DNA from: Suillus spraguei
Taxonomy: Eukaryota; Basidiomycota; Agaricomycetes; Boletales; Suillaceae
NCBI GenBank assembly: GCA_016800925.1
Contig: JABCPU010000855.1
Location: forward strand, 1-23,752
DNA length: 23,752 bases
Direction of reading: 5' to 3'
Shown here: piece after piece, positions 10,296 to 20,947 of the stretch
Layout: every line of letters starts with the position of its first letter
Numbering within the stretch: the first letter of the stretch is position 1
Position numbers and translations under genes: made by a program
The notes under the pieces: model-generated
The model's database searches: none
Seen by the model: only the letters and a program-made list of their open reading frames with translations
What the model was told of the DNA's origin: nothing

Positions 10296-10392
10296 GCTCC
10301 GACTGGCCGAAGGAGTATGCCGGTGCCACTCACATTGCGCCAGATGTACATGTTGGCAAATACGCCCCAACATCGAGTTGCCGAACTGACTC
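10296..10392 (-). repeat. Right terminal inverted repeat of the PIF/Harbinger element
   Basis: This is the reverse complement of the left repeat, ending GAACTGACTC at 10,392 and followed by the TAA duplication. It keeps CG at the five sites where the left repeat has CA. Confidence 0.92.
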
Positions 10393-10395
10393 TAA

Positions 10396-10935
10396 TTCGA
10401 GACGACCGCGTTATTGATGTTTGTTTACACGTTCATGAGTCATATTTGGGTTTGTAGTTTTCCATAATAAGTACGAAAATAAACGCTTGGTCCCCGGGGT
10501 TTGTGGCGAGCGGCGACAGCTGCAACTTACTTTTTTTTCTGACGTTGAACATTGCTGTCGTCTGGTCAGACAACTATAGTCACCCATAATAGGAATGCCA
10601 GGTGGATCATGCATCATGGTTCAGTCAATTTCATATCAGTCGTGCGTAGCGGTTCTCAATTCATGGAAATAATAAGCTCCAGCTTCAATTGAGCAAGGGA
10701 CGTGAGTGAGACTGATGTTGCAGGCAGCCGCAGAAGTATCAGCATACTAGAGGTGGAATTGTACCTCTCCTCCTGAAGAGTCAACATATAATGTCTGTCC
10801 CATCCGCTCCTCGGAATCCTGGACATTGACTCCCTCAACTTCATTCATGGTAGCTTAGAGTTCACGGGTTTTCGCCCCTTCTGGGCTTTTTGGGATCCTC
10901 TTATTATATGGAGAAGGGCTACAGTTATGCATGAT
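10396..10935. other. Spacer with a possible small gene remnant
   Basis: On the minus strand an ATG at 10,848 opens MNEVEGVNVQDSEERMGQTL and stops at TAG 10,747. The same frame then runs open for another 35 or so codons. It could be a fragment of a longer gene with one nonsense change, but I recognise no family. Bases 10,860-10,900 contain CCCCTTCTGGGCTTTTTGGG with no clear role. The rest shows nothing I can name. Confidence 0.25.
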
Positions 10936-13394
10936 GTACATGTACCAAGCGGTTCAGGTGAGTCTCGACTAAGAATCTACATCAACTTGCAGGTCTTATC
11001 AGTTAAAAGCATTAACTGGGCCCGGGCTGTCGCGATAAGTGTCAGTCCCATCAATCATCTCGTGGATGTATTTATACTGGTATGTTTATAGATTACATAT
11101 TTCGGATTGTAAATCCACTAGCCCTGGCTACTGTTGACGTTCTTGCTGCGAAGTTGTGTCATCCAAGTTGCGTCATCTAGCTTCATCCCTCAGCACAACC
11201 ATTTAACCAAACCAATCACTACAGCCGCTGATCCGGCGCATCGCTGGGGTCGGATAAACTAGAAGTGGAGCAGCCTGATGTGCTGCCATGACCAATCGAT
11301 AGTGCTGTCGATATCATTTTGGGACGGTGACAGACGACCCATGGCCTCCAGCTGTAATCAAATTCGCACCATTCTTCTCGCTTATGTATCGCCAAGAAGA
11401 CATTCAAAGCCTCCAAGTTGCGTTTCCCCCTCCCCCTTACTGAGGATGTCCACTCTCAGCGATCCAACAGCAGCAGTTGACACCGTCAACACAATCAACC
11501 ACTTGCCCACGAGTGTCTTCTATCATGCCCGTGATGATCATGAGAGGAGATTAGTGAGGAAGCTTGATTTGCGTATGTCCATACTACTGGTCTTAAATAC
11601 CCTGAACTTGGTTGGTCCAAGACTTTTGCGAACTCTATTCTGATGCTTACTGTGCATCCCAGATCGACAGAACCAATATTAGGTATGTTAAATACCGTTG
11701 TACTTGCATAGATCTTATGGCGTTTATAGCAACGCTCGGTTACAAGGTTTCGAGAAAGATCTCCACCTACATGGGCAACAATACGCCACAACTTTGTCCA
11801 TAGCATATGTTGGATATATTATTATGCAAGTGCCAGGGTGAGTCTTGTCCTTCATCGAGAAACAGCTGAACGTAGCTTTTTTCCAGGAATATGTTCATGC
11901 ATTGGCTGGAGAGACCTTCTATCATCCTTCCGTCCTGTATGTTAACGTGGGGCATAATATCGGTATTGATCGGTTTGTTAACACTGATCGTTCGTGAAGG
12001 TGACTGCTAATAATACTCAGGGATCACAACGAAGTATACATCTTTGTTTTGCATAGTTCAGATCCTGTCTTTGATTGTTTGACCCAAGTTATACTGGGAT
12101 TGTTGTCGCTCGCTTCTTTCTTGCTGTGCCGAAGGTCCCTTCTATCCCGGTGTGGTATTTCTTGTATCTAAATGGTACAAGCGGGACGAGCTTGCCTTGA
12201 GGATAGCTCTCGTTGCTTGTGGAGCTTTTCTGAGCTCTGCATTCGGATCCCTGTTGGCATCTGGTATACTTCACGGCATGCAGGACAAACTTGGTCGAGC
12301 TGCATGGAGGCAGGTGATGGTCGTCTCTATCACTCCTTGGAGCTGAATGATCTGTAGATGGTTGTTTTTTATGAAGGTGGCATGACGATCTTTGTCGCAA
12401 TTTGCGCGTTGTTCATACTCCCTGATTTCCCGCACAACACCAAGTGGCTCACTCCGGAGGAAAAAGCACTTGCTATCTCTCGCCTTGCAGAAGATCACTA
12501 TGATGGTGCTGATGAACTCGGGAAGCAGACGACAATGCAAGGACTGCGGGATGCTGTATCTGACTGGAAGGTGTGGTGGTTTGCAGTTGCGGCCATGTTC
12601 AGTGGATAGGGCAGTCTTTCTTCGGTTACTTCCCGACGCTGTGTGCAACACTGGGATATGACACCACTGTGACATTGCTACTTTGTGCTCCTCCGTGGGT
12701 GTTCGCGGGCATGGTTGCATTCTTTTTTTCATGGTTAGTGGATCATTTCTATCGGAGAATCGCATCTCACAGAGATCAGGCTCTCGGATAAGCAGCAGAA
12801 GCGTTACAAATACATCGTTGTCTCCGATGCATTCGGCGCCCTTGCATTCATCATATCGATCTGTACGATGAACAAGGCTGCTCGTTATATTTCACTGTAA
12901 GTGGTATCGCTACTCGTGGAGCGCCCACCCTTTTACTCAGAAATGTAGGTTCGTGGTGGCTCAAATCATGACTGGAATCCTGCTGCTCTTCGGGTGGATC
13001 AGCAACACATTCGCCAGAGAACCTGCGAAGCGCGCCGTTGCTATTGCTTTGATGAATTCAATGGGACAGGCAGGCAATGTTATTGGATCGTCAGTGGCCT
13101 TTTCACTGGTCTCTTGCTCTCGCTAACTATTCATGACTGCAACTTTTTCGAATAGATACGCATTTCCGTCGAACTGGGGTCCGACATATCGTTACTCCTA
13201 TATCATCTCCGTCGCTGCACTTGGAGTTGCGACAGGCATGCTTGGTGGTATGTATTTGTATTTGAAGCGTTTGAATGAGCAAAATGAGAGGAGCGAGCGG
13301 GATGTGAAGGATGTGAATGATGTTCGGGAGACTGGTTTTAAATATCTGATGTAGTTAAAGATTGCAATGTCGGTCGCTTAGACTCTGAGCGGCC
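10936..13394 (+). repeat. Tandem segmental duplication, unit A
   Basis: The unit starts at ACATGTACC and ends at GACTCTGAGCGGCC. It aligns along its whole length with 14,309-16,711, including upstream non-coding sequence, introns and the 3' flank. It contains the first MFS transporter pseudogene. The spacer to unit B is 914 bases and is not part of the duplication. Confidence 0.92.
11446..13354 (+). pseudogene. MFS transporter, anion:cation symporter type, copy A (broken)
   Basis: The protein would be a 12-helix plasma-membrane permease of the Dal5/Tna1-like (allantoate or nicotinate permease) group; the substrate cannot be told from sequence. From ATG 11,446: cytosolic tail, then RKLDLRMSILLVLNTLN, IDRTNISNARLQGFEKDL (with the family's DR-NI signature), QQYATTLSIAYVGYIIMQVP, NMFMHWLERPSIILPSCM, RFFL, SKWYKRDELALR, LPDFPHNTKWLTPEEKALAI, APPWVFAGMVAFFFSW, ICTMNKAARYISL, GWISNTFAREPAKRAVAIAL, NWGPTYRYSYI. 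Introns that fit include 11,611-11,662, 11,683-11,729 and 11,838-11,886. Breaks: a one-base deletion near 12,122 compared with copy B, one T lost in a T run near 12,370, a stop at 12,607 (MFSG*), and a frame change near 12,765. The first three exons look intact. Confidence 0.87.
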
Positions 13395-14308
13395 TGCCAG
13401 TTACCACACTTCTCGGTGCCCATCAGGGGTCTATGAGACACCCAGTTTCTGAGACCCTTCACCATCTAATGATAGTACATACTCTTGCATTCCATCGTCG
13501 CGAGCCTCCAGCACCTCCTGCGCCACGCCCACTGCTAGGAATATCATCTCACATTCTTGTCGTTGTTCAGTTTTAAGTGTGTGATTTGGGTCTGCCAGGA
13601 CCCATTTCCGTTATTGTTTGCGCACTTTTCGAACTCACCACGCCACTCGGAAGATTAATCTTTGTCAATCCCAAATCCTCTCCGAGCACCAGCTGCTTCC
13701 TTCGAATTTCACGAGATCCACGCGCCTCGTCGCCCCAGACCCTGCCAAGTAGGCTGGTAAAGCAAGACCTTCCCATACCCACAACAAATTAAAACTAAAC
13801 AACCTCTTCTTTGATTCGTTTATCTGAGATCTCAACTCTCTTAGCCTCGTCTCACCCCCGAAAGTAATATTCGTCTCACAACTCACCACCATCTTTATCT
13901 AGCTTCGCTCTATAACCCTTGTGCTACGCACAGTCTCAAGTTGACGAATATTATGTCTCGAGTCCGTTCCTCTCATCTTCTCTCAAACTACTAGTATGCG
14001 TGAATATAAAGGTGGACGTTCCAAAGCGGATCGTGAGCTTGCGAAAGTTGGCACACGAAGCATGGCCTTCAAGCTTGGAAGCAGTCACATGAATATTCGC
14101 CTTGTGTGCTTCCATCCTAGCGAAGCACACATCCGAGTTCGCCCCATTCAAAAGGATTCGTCTTCAGGATCGGCGCTGCATTCTTCCTTCTCTCCGCCCA
14201 CCTCCTTTTGCCCGTCGCTCTCCCGTTTTCTCGCGCCCACCTACCTCACTGTTTGCTACCTCTAGTGTGTTTTGGTCTGGATTAGTGTTTTCTTTCGGAC
14301 CCAGTTGC
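13395..14308. other. Unique spacer between the duplicated units, no gene recognised
   Basis: The stretch separates the two tandem units and is not repeated after unit B. It is pyrimidine-rich on the plus strand around 13,790-13,950 and 14,160-14,270, like fungal promoter or leader sequence. Open frames at 13,996-14,265 (plus, 89 codons) and 13,665-13,892 (minus, 75 codons) have no motif I recognise, and no splice structure supports them. Confidence 0.4.
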
Positions 14309-16711
14309 ACATGTACCAGCAGTTCAGACGAGTCTCGACTAAGAATCTGCATCAACTTGCAAGTCGTTTTGAGTTAAAAGCATCGCCCGGTTAGTCCCAT
14401 CAATTATTCCGTGCATGTGTTTATATTAATATGTATATAGGTTACATATTCCAGACCGTAAATCCACTGGTCCTGGCACGGGGCTCCTGTCGACATGACC
14501 GCTGCGAAGTTCTGTAACCCCAGTTGCATCATCTAGCATCATCCTTCAGCACAACCATTTAGCCAAAACCAATCACCAGACCCGCTGATCCGGCGCATCG
14601 CTGGGATCGGATGAACTAGAAGTTGATCTTGGTGGAGCAGCCTGATTTGCTGTCATGATCAATCGATAGCGCAGTCAATATTATTTGGGACGTTGGCAGA
14701 CGACCCATCGTAATCAAATTCGCGGCATTCTTCTCACCTACATACGTGTCGTCCGAATGCAAAGCCTATGTGTTACGTTTCCCCCTAAGGATGACCACTC
14801 TCAATAATTCAACAGCAGTTCACACCGTTGACACAATCAACAACTTTCCCACTTGCACCCTGCCTCATCCCCGCGATGACCACGAAAGGATATTACTGAG
14901 GAAGCTTGATTTGCGTATGTCCATACTGGTGATCTTTTATGCCCTAAACCTGGTCAGGTCGATTTTTTTGCGAACTCTACGAACTCTATTCTGATGCTTA
15001 CTGTGCATCCCAGATCGACAGAACCACGGTATGTTACATACCGTTGTACTTGCATAGATTCTTATGGCGTTTATAGCAACGCTCGGTTACAAGGTTTGAG
15101 AAAGATCTCCACCTACATGGGCAACAATACGCTACGACTTTGTCCATCCTATATGTTGGATATATTTTATGCAAGTGCCAGGGTGAGTCTCGTCCTTCAT
15201 CGAGAAACAGCTGAACGTAACTTTTTTCCAGGAATATGTTCTGCATTGGCTGGAGAGACCTTCTATCATCTTCCGTCCTGTATGTTAACGTGGGGCATAA
15301 TATCGGTATTGACAGGTTTGTTGACACTGATCGTTTGAAGATGACTGCTAATGGATGCTCAGGGATCACAACGAAGTATACATCTTTGTTTTGCAAGTCA
15401 GATCCAGTCTTTATTGTTTGACCCAAGTTATACTGGGATTGTTGTCGCTCGCTTCTTTCTTGGCTGTGCCGAAGCTCCCTTCTATCCCGGTATGGTATTT
15501 CTTGTATCTAAATGGTACAAGCGGGACGAGCTCGCCCTTGAGGAATAGCTCTCGTTTCTTGTGGAGCTTTTCTGAGCTCTGCATTCGGATCCTGTTGGCA
15601 TCTGGTATACTTCACGGCATGCAGGACAAACTTGGTCAAGCTGCATGGAGGCAGGTGATGGTCGTCTTATCACTCCTTGGAGCTGAATGATCTGTAGATG
15701 GTTGTTTTTTATTGAAGGTGGCATCACGATCTTTGTCGCGATTTGCGCGTTGTTTATACTCCCTGATTTCCCCCACAACACCAAATCACTCCGGAGGAAA
15801 GAGCACTTGCTATCTCTCGCCTTGCAGAAGATCTATGGTGGTTGATGAACTTGGGAAGCAGACGTCGATGCAAGGACTGCGGGATGCTTGTCTGACTGGA
15901 AGTGTGGTGGTTTGCAGTTGCGGCCATGTTCCAGATAGGGCAGTCTCTTCTTCGCTTACTTCCCGACGCTGTGTGCGACATTGGGATATGACACACTGTG
16001 ACATTGCTACTTTGTGCTCCTCCGTGGGTGTTCGCGGCATGGTTGCATTCTTTTTTTCATGGTTAGTGGATCATTTCTATCGGAGAATCGCATCTCACAG
16101 AGATCAGGCTCTCTGACAAGCAGCAGAAGCGTTACAAATACTCCTGTCTCCGAATTCTCGGCGCCCTTGCATTTCACATCGATCTGTACGATGAACAAGG
16201 CTGCTCGTTATATTTCACTGTAAGTGGTATCGCTACTCATGGAGCGCCACTCTTGTACTCAGAAATGCAGGTTCCTGTGGCTCAAATGTCACTGCATACT
16301 TGCCTGCTCTTCGGGTGGATCAGCAACACGTTCGCCAGAGAACCTGCGAAACGCGCCGTTGCTATTGCTTTGGTGAACAATGGGACAGACAGGCAATATT
16401 ATTGGATCGTCGCGACCTTGTCATTGATCTCTTGCTCTCGCTGACTATTTACGACTGCATTTGTCGTATAGATACGTATTTCCGTCGAACTGGGGTCCGA
16501 CATATCGTTATTCCTATATCCATCTGCATCGCTGCACTTGGAGTTTCGACAGGCATGTTGGTGGTATGTATTTGTATTTGAAGCATTTGAATAAGCAAAT
16601 TGAGAGGAGCGAGCGGGATGATGAGAAGGATGTGAATGATGTTCGGGAGATTAGTTTTAAACATCTGGTGTAGTTAAGATTGCAATATCGATTGTTTAGA
16701 CTCTGAGCGGC
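14309..16711 (+). repeat. Tandem segmental duplication, unit B
   Basis: This is the second copy of the 10,936-13,394 unit in the same orientation, starting at ACATGTACC and ending at GACTCTGAGCGGCC. It is slightly shorter because of many small deletions. It contains the second MFS pseudogene. Confidence 0.92.
14791..16673 (+). pseudogene. MFS transporter, anion:cation symporter type, copy B (more decayed)
   Basis: Same gene as copy A, with the same intron pattern. From ATG 14,791 (MTTLNNSTAV) the tail and first helix read RKLDLRMSIL. Bases 15,425-15,540 keep the frame that copy A lost: YTGIVVARFFLGCAEAPFYP then SKWYKRDELAL. WLFFIEGG near 15,700 matches the usual family form. Breaks: one-base losses near 15,240 and 15,270 (the MFLHWLERP region), extra bases near 15,535-15,545 producing a TAG, loss of about five bases near 15,785 (NTK-LTPEE), several losses at 15,830-15,950, and a frame change near 16,515 before the last segment. 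Copy B has clearly more indels than copy A. The ends, including the C-terminal MYLYLKHLN and a TAG at 16,673, remain. Confidence 0.85.
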
Positions 16712-16726
16712 CAGTGACATCGCGGC

Positions 16727-16860
16727 GTGGTTGATGGTTGTTTACCCGTTAACACTGACAACATGGATTCCGAGATAGCTGTCAGGTTAAAGGTAAACAT
16801 CTCTCTGGTGTCGGACATCATTCATACTCTGCAAGACATCGTAAGTGACGAGTTTCATAT
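16727..16860 (+). pseudogene. Orphan first-exon fragment, related to the F-box gene start
   Basis: From ATG 16,763 the frame reads MDSEIAVRLKVNISLVSDII and ends at a GTAAGT splice donor (about 16,848). The block GGTGTCGGACATCATTCAT and the following CAAGACATCGTAAGTG recur at 18,847-18,886, just upstream of the F-box pseudogene. No F-box follows here. It is best read as a copied 5' exon of that gene family. The open frame continues to 17,029 with nothing recognisable. Confidence 0.5.
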
Positions 16861-17029
16861 GCATTCACAACTGATGCAACAATATATTGGTCTGCCCAGA
16901 CTTGCGTATTTCTCTTTCAAATCTACTTTGGTACATCCAATAACTTCAAGTACGATGACGAAACTTGGAATAGACATTGAAACGAATTCATATCGAGGAT
17001 ATCTTTCTCATCTCACACAGTACTGCTAG

Positions 17030-17444
17030 TTGACACGTAGTCATGCTCCTGGCAAGCAATTGAATTTGTAGTAGTTGCTGCATCGGAGTGGGCCACAAGC
17101 CTAGCATGATATTGTTAGGATGAGGGATGGTCCCAGTACATACTACAAACATCTGCATGACCATGAATATTATGAAGAAAGTCTGAGTATTCGTAGAACA
17201 TGAGAAACTATGAAAATGATGAATCAGAGTCGCGTACAAAGGTCAGTAATGGATTGGCGTACCGCTGAGATCGTCGGAGAAATGCAAGTGTAAACATGGC
17301 GCTTACCTATGCTTATCGATGACGCAGATGATGGCGCACGCATGACGACTCAGCTTGCGCCCTTCGATGATCGAACACCGCCATCTGATATCAGTCCTTA
17401 TATATACCTATACGCGCGCCCAGAGAGACTCACCTCATGTACTC
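17030..17444. other. Spacer, nothing recognised
   Basis: No supported open frame or repeat was found. A minus-strand frame (16,988-17,239) is hydrophobic in part but lacks splice or start support. It may be a further decayed exon of the minus-strand gene to the right. Confidence 0.3.
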
Positions 17445-18376
17445 TCAGAATCCCATACGCTCTTCCACTGATATTTGAGCTTGGTAACTTGAGTATTTTA
17501 TTCTCAATTCATACCTACCACACCTCATCGTTGTTACGATCATCACTCCCATGGCAACTCTGATAGCCAGGAAGATAATGACGAGGAATTTCAACACATG
17601 TCTGGTGATGTCCATTCCTACCCTGTTAACATATGAAATAGAGTAGACAAGAAATTGCATCAGTCAAATGCTGTAGAAACACATGCAATCCTGACTTAGC
17701 GCAATGTAATCATCGAGGTCTCACATGACATCGAACCCGCCTCGAATTACAAAGCGCGATAGGCTCTCAAAAAATACCTGGTTACATTCTATCAGAAAGA
17801 TGAGTTAGGGGATCAACAGTATCATTGGTAAATGCCACTAACAGATCCACCTATATCATTAGATCTGCCAGCGCACATAACTGCGTAATCAATCCAATGA
17901 AAGTACTGCTTTTCGCTTCCATTGAGAAGTCGGTCGGATCCTCGGGTCGTTCCATACGCGCTGCAGCGCCCATCTTTTTGATGTCTTCATCAGGCTACAA
18001 TGTCACAAAGATCATGCGGTATTACTGATGAAAAATCCAATGCACACAACGCACAGTGCACTGCACTAGATTTAGGCATAGTGCTTCTGAAAATACAAAC
18101 ACTGTTAGTATGTATGTTGTTGGCTTGCATAGTTTGCAGTGTGTCCACTCAATGACCACGAGAATCAGTCTCCCGTACCTGCGGACCAAATAGAGGGGAA
18201 GTTGTTCCTTTTGCGTCAAACACAAATATCCGCGCATTTCCTTTGCACATGCTGACCAGATTAGCACAGATCGAGACCAATTTTACAACATGCGTTATTC
18301 CAGTTCCCAGTCCGTTAAGACCGATCAGGGATGTATGGTTATGAGGGCAGTTGTACAAAGGTGGGCGATTGTCCAA
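17445..18376 (-). pseudogene. Degraded multi-exon gene, minus strand, unknown function
   Basis: Several minus-strand pieces look like exons of one gene. The first, from ATG 18,376, reads MDNRPPLYNCPHNHTSLIGL and continues to GTTSPLFGPQ, followed by GTACGG as a possible donor. After an acceptor TTTTCAG near 18,090 comes NLVQCTVRCVHWIFHQ. After a second possible acceptor near 18,000 comes PDEDIKKMGAA, then EDPTDFSMEAKSSTFIGLI. Further left, near 17,550-17,620, a hydrophobic stretch KFLVIIFLAIRVAMGVMIV could be a membrane helix. Many stops lie between these pieces. I do not recognise the family. A fungal membrane protein is a guess from the hydrophobic segments. It is divergent from the F-box gene that starts to its right. 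Confidence 0.4.
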
Positions 18377-18773
18377 ATATGGGAAATGGGGCAGGTGAAG
18401 AGTGGGTGTATAAAGACAAGGGAAGGGACTTGGGGAGTAAGTAATCCGTTTCTTTGAAAGGAGAAACTTGACCTATCCATTAAAAACCCGTCCCAGGCTA
18501 ACAGACACAGAAGCCGATATTGGAACCGAAAATAGTGCTTGTAGTACTTTGGGCATGTCTGGCATCTAAAAGGACCTCAAGGCCTCAGGGATTCGGTCAA
18601 GAGCGAAGGGATGCAACCAGGCTTCGGAAGCTTGCATCGGAAGCACATGGATCAGCCACGTGATCCAATATTTTTGCTCCGACTCGGATGACTCGGAACA
18701 TCCGTACAGCCCCTAGTGACTAGTAAGTAGTCTCCAAACCACACACAAGGGAGACAGTCGTTCCTCTTGAATA
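18377..18773. other. Divergent intergenic region
   Basis: This lies between the minus-strand unknown gene and the plus-strand F-box gene and would hold both promoters. A TATA-like GTGTATAAAGAC occurs at about 18,407 on the plus strand, too far from 18,774 to assign. No other motif stands out. Confidence 0.35.
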
Positions 18774-20199
18774 TGCCAGCGGCTAGTAGTATCAACATGA
18801 CAATCGAGGAGATGCGGCAGCCAACTCAAAGGAAATTTTCTCCCTGGTGTCGGACATCATTCATGCTCTACAAGACATCGTAAGTGTCGAGTTTCGTAGG
18901 CGCTCTTTCTTGGACTCATTCACTTCAGCTTGCACGCCCAACTCAAGTTCCCGTATATACTTTCCGATATATTTGTCAGATGTTGTTTTACTGATGATCA
19001 CCAGATTCCAGACCTCGAAACCCCATACCTCAGAGCTAGTTCCCTGATGCGAACAACAAGCTCAAAAATAGGGCTGTCATCACTGAAAGCAAGCAACAGC
19101 TAGATGCGATTGTTCACGAGATCCCAGGCCTGCAAACAGTCATGGATAGTATCAACAATCTTCATCAGCAACTCGCCGAAAAGAAGGACAAGATTACCCA
19201 GTCCATGAATTCACACAAGAGACTTGCATCGGCTCTCTCGCGCTTGCCGACTGAAATCTTATCCCACATTTTCATGTACTGTCTCCCGGAAGATAAGTAC
19301 TTGTCACCTGCGTCAAAGTTGGCCCCTGTGCTGCTGACAAGAATATGCAGACGATGGAGGGATGTTGCTGTGAGCACGCCTACCAGGTCTATGGTATAGT
19401 CTGTTTGTGGAAATAAACGATAGAGACTGGAAGAAAGTAGCCTTCGGTTGTGACTCGTGGCTCAAGCGATCACAACAATGTCTTCTCTCATTGGCGGTCA
19501 AGTGCGTCAGAAACGATACGACCGACCAATAAAGCTTTCTTTGGCCTTACATGAATCATATCTCGTCACTCTATATCTGTTTTTTTCCTCCTCCTACCCC
19601 GTCATTCCATTGGTGCCAACGGGCCTCATAGCGCTTCAGGAGCTGACCATATATCGTTCTTATCAAGATTCAACTCTTGTACAATGGCTCTCGCGACTAC
19701 CGCTCACGCTTCATAGTTTCAAGCTACTGGGCTGTGCTTCGATATCAGGCAGCTATCTTCATTATTAAATCCTGTATTGTCCCACCTGATAAACGTCCAC
19801 ATCGAGATGCCGACGTCCTCTTATTACTCTATCTATGTCCTAACCTCTCTCGTTGATGGCTCGTATTACATCGGACACATTGCTGAGACCAATACCATTT
19901 ACGCACACCAAAATTCAAGCCTTGCGCATCGCAAATGATGTTATATGCATGCACATTCTTTCACTTCCTTGTTCAAGGCTTTTCCATTCCCCAACTTGCG
20001 TGTGCCCGAGGCTAGGGATATATTACCGTGACCCATGAGGAGTTCAAAAATTTTGGAGCGTTCAAATTGTTCCCTGGAGAGTCTTATTTTCTGTTTCGGA
20101 GTGTGGACGACAGATGAGGAGCGGGCGGAATACACTGCACTCATTCCTTCCATGGAAGTAGTGGTGGCCGTGGATGACAAGCGGCCAAAATTACTATGA
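18774..20199 (+). pseudogene. F-box protein with leucine-rich-like C-terminus, broken
   Basis: F-box proteins bring substrates to SCF ubiquitin ligases through Skp1. The best part runs 19,060-19,390: a coiled-coil-like region (VMDSINNLHQQLAEKKDKIT), then the F-box LSRLPTEILSHIFMYCLPED, PVLLTRICRRWRDVAVSTP. After a one-base frame change at about 19,390 the next frame continues with LWYSLFVEINDRDWKKVAF and DSWLKRSQQCLLSLAV. Further pieces in shifting frames follow: PTGLIALQELTIYRSY, WLSRLPLTLHSFKLLG, LNPVLSHL, PFTHTKIQALRIANDV, and ERSNCSLESLIFCFGVWTTD near 20,060. The last is close to the usual C-terminal end and terminates at TGA 20,197. An upstream exon with EIFSLVSDIIHALQDI and a GTAAGT donor (18,880) probably belongs to it. 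At least four frame changes and stops at 19,397 and 19,517 make a working protein impossible. Large F-box families with this layout are common in basidiomycetes. Confidence 0.8.
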
Positions 20200-20770
20200 C
20201 TTAATACTCCCGCACGGAGATGACATGGCAACCCATAGATCTCATCGATAAAATCAGAAGGGATTCTGCCTATGATACAATTATCAAGGGTACGTTCTAA
20301 AGCTGAATGTCGTAGACAGGGTTGATGCTGTACCGTTAGGACACTATAGGTTGTTCTTTGTTACCGGTGTTGACCAGTTCACTGTCTAGGCCATTCTTCC
20401 AAAGCGCCGATATAGATTACGGTCTGAGATCTGGTGGATCTCACCACTCCTGTAAATGGACCTTGGATCTATGATTATTCAATCTTTCATGGATCCAGAA
20501 ATATATACTGTGATGCTCCGATCGGATTGTTGGCCACATGAAGGCAGAAACATACACAACGCATCCAAATGGACTTCTCGTCATTGCATCGTGGACTTTC
20601 AATAAGAATGAACAACTCAAGTGTGGATGCAAAGCTGAATGCATCGAGCAAAAGAACCACTATCCCATCTAGTGAATAATGGTGAGCCACAGGACATGTT
20701 CCGTAAAGGATGGACCATGCAGTGGAAACACAACTCGACCACACCCACACACTCAAAGCGGCGCTCGACC
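20200..20770. other. Intergenic region before the Pro/Tyr-rich gene
   Basis: Minus-strand frames at 20,441-20,807 overlap each other and show no known domain. Two partial repeats of GGATC-rich sequence (20,430-20,495) have no clear meaning. The right end leads into the promoter below. Confidence 0.35.
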
Positions 20771-20774
20771 CGCA

Positions 20775-20780
20775 TATAAA
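20775..20780 (+). promoter_or_regulatory. TATA box of the Pro/Tyr-rich gene
   Basis: TATAAA in CCGCATATAAATACT lies 173 bases before the ATG. It is followed after about 30 bases by pyrimidine-rich sequence (CTATTCCTTACCCACTACACC) typical of a fungal transcription start. Confidence 0.6.
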
Positions 20781-20899
20781 TACTATCTTGATGGCCAAGT
20801 TCGCCATCTATTCCTTACCCACTACACCTGCTGCCACTGACACTGCGAACACTGCGTAGACATCCCCTTAACATTTAAATCCACAATCTGCTATCCCAG

Positions 20900-20947
20900 G
20901 TACGTGTATCCCCAGCATCTACATTTTCTAACTGATTTACTCCTCAG
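20900..20947 (+). other. 5'UTR intron ending at the start codon
   Basis: GTACGT donor, TTTTCTAACTGA branch site and TCCTCAG acceptor form a standard 48-base fungal intron. The acceptor is immediately followed by ATG 20,948, which supports that start. Confidence 0.7.

Larger units (their letters stand above)
6780..10392. mobile_element. PIF/Harbinger DNA transposon, complete but inactive, with nested LTR
   Basis: The element is bounded by 97-base terminal inverted repeats beginning GAGTCAGTTC and by a 3-base target duplication, TAA at 6,777-6,779 and 10,393-10,395. A TWA-type duplication is the known signature of PIF/Harbinger. Inside are two convergent genes, a Myb/SANT-like protein (plus) and a DDE_Tnp_4-like transposase (minus), the standard pair for this superfamily. 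Total length is 3,613 bases. Removing the 475-base LTR and its extra ACTTG leaves about 3.1 kb. Both genes carry stops and frame changes, so the copy is non-autonomous today. Its ends may still be recognisable to an active relative. Confidence 0.93.

Noticed and set aside
12271..12765. 164-codon minus-strand open frame across the transporter
   Set aside because: It lies opposite well-recognised MFS exons and has no motif of its own.
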